From Candidatus Iainarchaeum sp. (lineage in GTDB: Archaea; Micrarchaeota; Micrarchaeia; Anstonellales; Bilamarchaeaceae): 38,331 nucleotides of DNA. Positions 36,171 to 38,331 of this stretch are shown here, in pieces. The stretch covers positions 84,745-123,075 of the forward strand of contig JAQUBA010000002.1 in the NCBI GenBank assembly GCA_028686985.1, given 5' to 3'. The position numbers and the translations under genes were made by a program. A model generated the notes under the pieces. That model saw only the letters and a list, made by a program, of their open reading frames with translations, was not told where the DNA came from and did no database searches. Positions within the stretch are counted from its first letter, which is position 1. Every line of letters begins with the position of its first letter.

Positions 36171-36518
36171 ATGAAGAGAAGGAAGGAAAGAAGGAAGATT
36201 TTCCACGGGAAAATCCACACGAAGAAAAGCACGCTGCATGTGCACATCTCCAAGGAGCTGAAGGCGAAGGCAGGCGCGAAGGCGCGCTCCGCCCTCGTGA
36301 ACAAGGGCGACACCGTGAAGGTGCTCCGCGGGGACGAGAAGGGCAAGTCAGCGAAGGTCGCGCGCATAAGCGTCCTGAAGGGCAAGGTGTACCTTGAGGG
36401 CGTCACAAACCGCAACCGGCGCGGCGTGGAATCCCTCATCGCGTTCGAGCCCTCCAACCTCATGCTCATGGAAATGAAGGAGACTCCGTTCAGGAAGGAA
36501 AAATTGAAGGGTGCTTAG
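36171..36518 (+). CDS. rpl24: Ribosomal protein L24 (uL24)
   Basis: A 115-residue KOW-domain protein. KGDTVKVLRGDEKGKSAKV is the KOW motif, preceded by a basic arm (ERRKIFHGKIHTKKSTLHVH) and followed by 'GKVYLEGVTNRNRRGVESLI'. The stop TAG is 1 nt before the S4e ATG. Confidence 0.95.
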   Translation: MKRRKERRKIFHGKIHTKKSTLHVHISKELKAKAGAKARSALVNKGDTVKVLRGDEKGKSAKVARISVLKGKVYLEGVTNRNRRGVESLIAFEPSNLMLMEMKETPFRKEKLKGA

Positions 36519-36519
36519 G

Positions 36520-37215
36520 ATGGCTAAAAGGGGAAGAGGCAACCATATGAAAAGGCTCGCGGCTCCGAAGGCGGTGCCGATACACAACAAGAAGGCCCAC
36601 ACGTGGATGGCAAGGGCGAAGCCCGGCCCCCACAGCACGCGCATGGCGATACCGCTGTCCGTGCTGCTGAGGGACATCCTCGGCCTGGCGGACACCCTGT
36701 TTGAGGTGAAGAAGGTGCTCAACGCGCGCCGCGTCCTCGTTGACGGCGTCGCACGGACCGAGCCTTCCTATCCCATCGGGCTCATGGACGTCATCACAAT
36801 CCCGGACATGAAGCTCCATTACACCATAACAATCGCCCGCGGCAAGCTTGAGCCGAAAAAAATAGACGAGAAGGACACGCTCCACAAGATGCTTAAGGTC
36901 GTGGGCAAGCGCACAACTCCCGGCGGGAAGGTAAACGTGCTTTTCCACGACGGCAGGAACCTGCTCGGCGACTCGCACATGAGGGTGGGCGACACGGTGC
37001 TCCTCACGCTCAAGGGCTCCAAGGTGGAGAAGCTCCTGAAAAGGGGCATAGGCTCAAAGTGCCTGGTCGTGAGCGGAAAGCACGCCGGCATAGAGGCGAA
37101 GATTGAGAAGTTCTTTGAGGGAAAAGAGGGGAGGCCCACAGAGGTCCTCGTGAAGACGCCGGAAGGCGAGGTCCGCACGCTGCTGGACTACCTCTTCGTA
37201 GTGGGTGATGCCTGA
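36520..37215 (+). CDS. rps4e: Ribosomal protein S4e (eS4)
   Basis: A 231-residue protein specific to archaea and eukaryotes. It has the basic N-terminus GRGNHMKRLAAPKAVPI, an S4-like domain (DTLFEVKKVLNARRVLVDGV), the central S4e domain and a C-terminal KOW-like segment (LVVSGKHAGIEAKIEKFFEG). ATG 36520 has GGTG at 6 nt; the ORF start at 36511 is a GTG inside L24. One-base overlap with L5. Confidence 0.95.
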   Translation: MAKRGRGNHMKRLAAPKAVPIHNKKAHTWMARAKPGPHSTRMAIPLSVLLRDILGLADTLFEVKKVLNARRVLVDGVARTEPSYPIGLMDVITIPDMKLHYTITIARGKLEPKKIDEKDTLHKMLKVVGKRTTPGGKVNVLFHDGRNLLGDSHMRVGDTVLLTLKGSKVEKLLKRGIGSKCLVVSGKHAGIEAKIEKFFEGKEGRPTEVLVKTPEGEVRTLLDYLFVVGDA

Positions 37216-37727
37216 TGGAAACCAATCCGATGCGCGGCATAACCGTGGAAAAGGTAACCGCCAACATAGGCATAGGCGCAAGCGGCGACCGCCTGGACAA
37301 TGCCAAAGAGCTTTTAGGCAAGCTGTCCGGCGCCAAGGTCGTGCTCACGCGCGCGAAGAAGAGGAACCCCACGTTCAAGCTCAGGGTGGGCCTTGAAATC
37401 GGCGTGAAGACCACGCTGCGCGGGAAGCCCGCGTTAAGCTTCCTGGAGAAGGCGCTGGGCGCGAAGAAGAAGACGCTGCACGCCAGCAACTTTGACGCCA
37501 ACGGCAACTTTGCGTTCGGCATCCACGAATACATAGACTTCCCGGGCGCCAAGTACGACCCCAAGCTGGGGATGATGGGCCTGGACGTCTGCGTCACGCT
37601 CAAGAGGCGCGGCAAGCGCATAAGCGAGAGGCGCATAAAGCGCTCCAAGGTGGGCAAGCCCCACAGGGTCTCCAAGGAGGAGGGAATCGAGTTCGCCAAG
37701 TCCGAGCTCGGAATAAAGGTTGAGTGA
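37215..37727 (+). CDS. rpl5: Ribosomal protein L5 (uL5)
   Basis: A 170-residue protein of the central protuberance that contacts 5S rRNA and P-site tRNA. Motifs: 'ITVEKVTANIGIGASGDRLD', FKLRVGLEIGVKTTLRG and 'GIHEYIDFPGAKYDPKLGM'. Usual length. Confidence 0.96.
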   Translation: METNPMRGITVEKVTANIGIGASGDRLDNAKELLGKLSGAKVVLTRAKKRNPTFKLRVGLEIGVKTTLRGKPALSFLEKALGAKKKTLHASNFDANGNFAFGIHEYIDFPGAKYDPKLGMMGLDVCVTLKRRGKRISERRIKRSKVGKPHRVSKEEGIEFAKSELGIKVE

Positions 37728-37731
37728 TTAG

Positions 37732-37887
37732 ATGGCAGTTCCTGCTGACGAGAGGTTCAAGGGGAAGGGAAAGCGGAAATGCAGGCTGTGCGGCTCGTCC
37801 CGCGGCCTCATAAGGAAATACGGGCTGTGCATATGCAGAAGGTGCTTCCGCGAGGCGGGCGAATCCATAGGGTTCAGGAAATACTGA
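37732..37887 (+). CDS. rps14: Ribosomal protein S14 (uS14), zinc form
   Basis: A 51-residue gene missing from the ORF track. CRLCG and CICRRC make the four-Cys zinc site of the short S14 type, followed by [13 protein letters not shown], the conserved C-terminus. The start ATG 37732 lies 4 nt after L5. Its place between L5 and S8 is the standard one. Confidence 0.96.
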   Translation: MAVPADERFKGKGKRKCRLCGSSRGLIRKYGLCICRRCFREAGESIGFRKY

Positions 37888-37896
37888 GGTGTGATG

Positions 37897-38280
37897 ATGG
37901 CAATTGACCTTTTGGCAGACGCGCTCAACACTATCAAGACGCACGAGATAAAAGGGGAAAAGAAATGCGAGGTGCGTGCATCCAGGATTGTTGGCGAGGT
38001 CTTCCGCATACTCAAGGAAAAGGGATACATAGAGTCGTACGATTTCGTGGACGACGGCAGGGGCGGGTTCTTTGACGTCCTGCTCTCCGGCACGATAAAC
38101 GACTGTGGCGTCATCAAGCCCCGTTTCCCGGTGAAGAGGAGCGACTGGGCGAAGATGGAGGAGAGGTTCATCCCCGGCGTGGGTGTGGGCCTGCTCGTGG
38201 TTTCCACGCCCAAGGGCATAATGACCAACGTGGATGCAAACGAGAAGCAGATGGGCGGAAGGCTCATCGCCTTCGTCTAG
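37897..38280 (+). CDS. rps8: Ribosomal protein S8 (uS8)
   Basis: A 127-residue 16S rRNA-binding protein. DLLADALNTIKTHEIKGEKK at the start, 'VGEVFRILKEKGYIESYDF' in the first domain, and a C-terminal domain ending VSTPKGIMTNVDANEKQMGGRLIAFV. GAGGTG lies just before three in-frame starts (GTG 37891, ATG 37894, ATG 37897); 37897 gives the best spacing. Confidence 0.95.
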   Translation: MAIDLLADALNTIKTHEIKGEKKCEVRASRIVGEVFRILKEKGYIESYDFVDDGRGGFFDVLLSGTINDCGVIKPRFPVKRSDWAKMEERFIPGVGVGLLVVSTPKGIMTNVDANEKQMGGRLIAFV

Positions 38281-38292
38281 TAGGTGTTTGAA

Positions 38293-38331
38293 ATGATAGA
38301 AGTGAAGATTCCGGACGGCGTGGATTTCTCC
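38293..38331 (+). CDS. rpl6: Ribosomal protein L6 (uL6), N-terminal fragment
   Basis: Thirteen codons before the window ends: MIEVKIPDGVDFS, like the MxxxxIPEGV start of archaeal L6. GGTG lies at 38283-38286. Position after S8 supports it. Partial because of the window edge only. Confidence 0.8.
   Translation, partial: MIEVKIPDGVDFS

Overview
This window reads as archaeal chromosome of fairly high GC content. The evidence is an exosome superoperon (Rrp4, Rrp41, Rrp42, SBDS), RNA polymerase subunits Rpo6/K and Rpo12/P, prefoldin beta, KEOPS Pcc1, aIF5B, archaeal PurP, NurA, a GAN/RecJ-like nuclease, archease, Pth2 and an S10/spc-type ribosomal protein operon that includes S4e and aIF1. Internal genes carry GGTG(A) Shine-Dalgarno sites, while many first genes have a TATA-like box about 25-28 nt before the ATG, which suggests leaderless mRNAs. 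Short proteins, overlapping genes and knottin-like surface repeats would suit a small-genome DPANN archaeon (for example Micrarchaeota or Diapherotrites). That placement is inference, not proof.

Layout. 1-30 is the 3' end of a tRNA. 44-5764 (minus) is one tightly packed operon: SBDS, rrp4, rrp41, rrp42, L37Ae, a cysteine-less rpoP, pcc1, prefoldin beta, a DHH phosphoesterase and purA. 5845-11974 holds a PfpI/DJ-1 protein, a multi-pass membrane protein, htpX-lemA, purE, two unknown cell-surface or membrane proteins and a short TrmI-like methyltransferase. 12012-13460 is an RNA-rich segment: tRNA-Ala(TGC), a small membrane protein, intron-containing tRNA-Trp(CCA), rpoK, tRNA-Ala(CGC) and a 37-residue zinc ribbon. 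The two tRNA-Ala loci share related 3' flanks with hairpins. 13409-19730 holds a GAN/RecJ-like DHH nuclease, archease, two exported proteins and a minus-strand operon nurA-folC-MTHFS-purN. 19828-30206 holds a beta-helix surface protein, several unknown proteins, a Yip1-like membrane protein, pth2, dcd, infB and purP. 30380-38331 is the ribosomal operon L3-L4-L23-L2-S19-L22-S3-L29-aIF1-S17-L14-L24-S4e-L5-S14-S8-L6, cut off by the window end.

How the genes fit together. Most of the window is RNA synthesis, processing and translation. A second theme is purine and one-carbon metabolism (purA, purE, purN, purP, folC, MTHFS), spread over four loci. I see no CRISPR array, transposase, integrase or obvious defence island. 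The most unusual signals are the Rpo12 homologue that has lost all four zinc cysteines, the compact divergent promoters in which one TATA-like box appears to serve two leaderless genes, and the duplicated tRNA-Ala 3' flanks with stacked inverted repeats.
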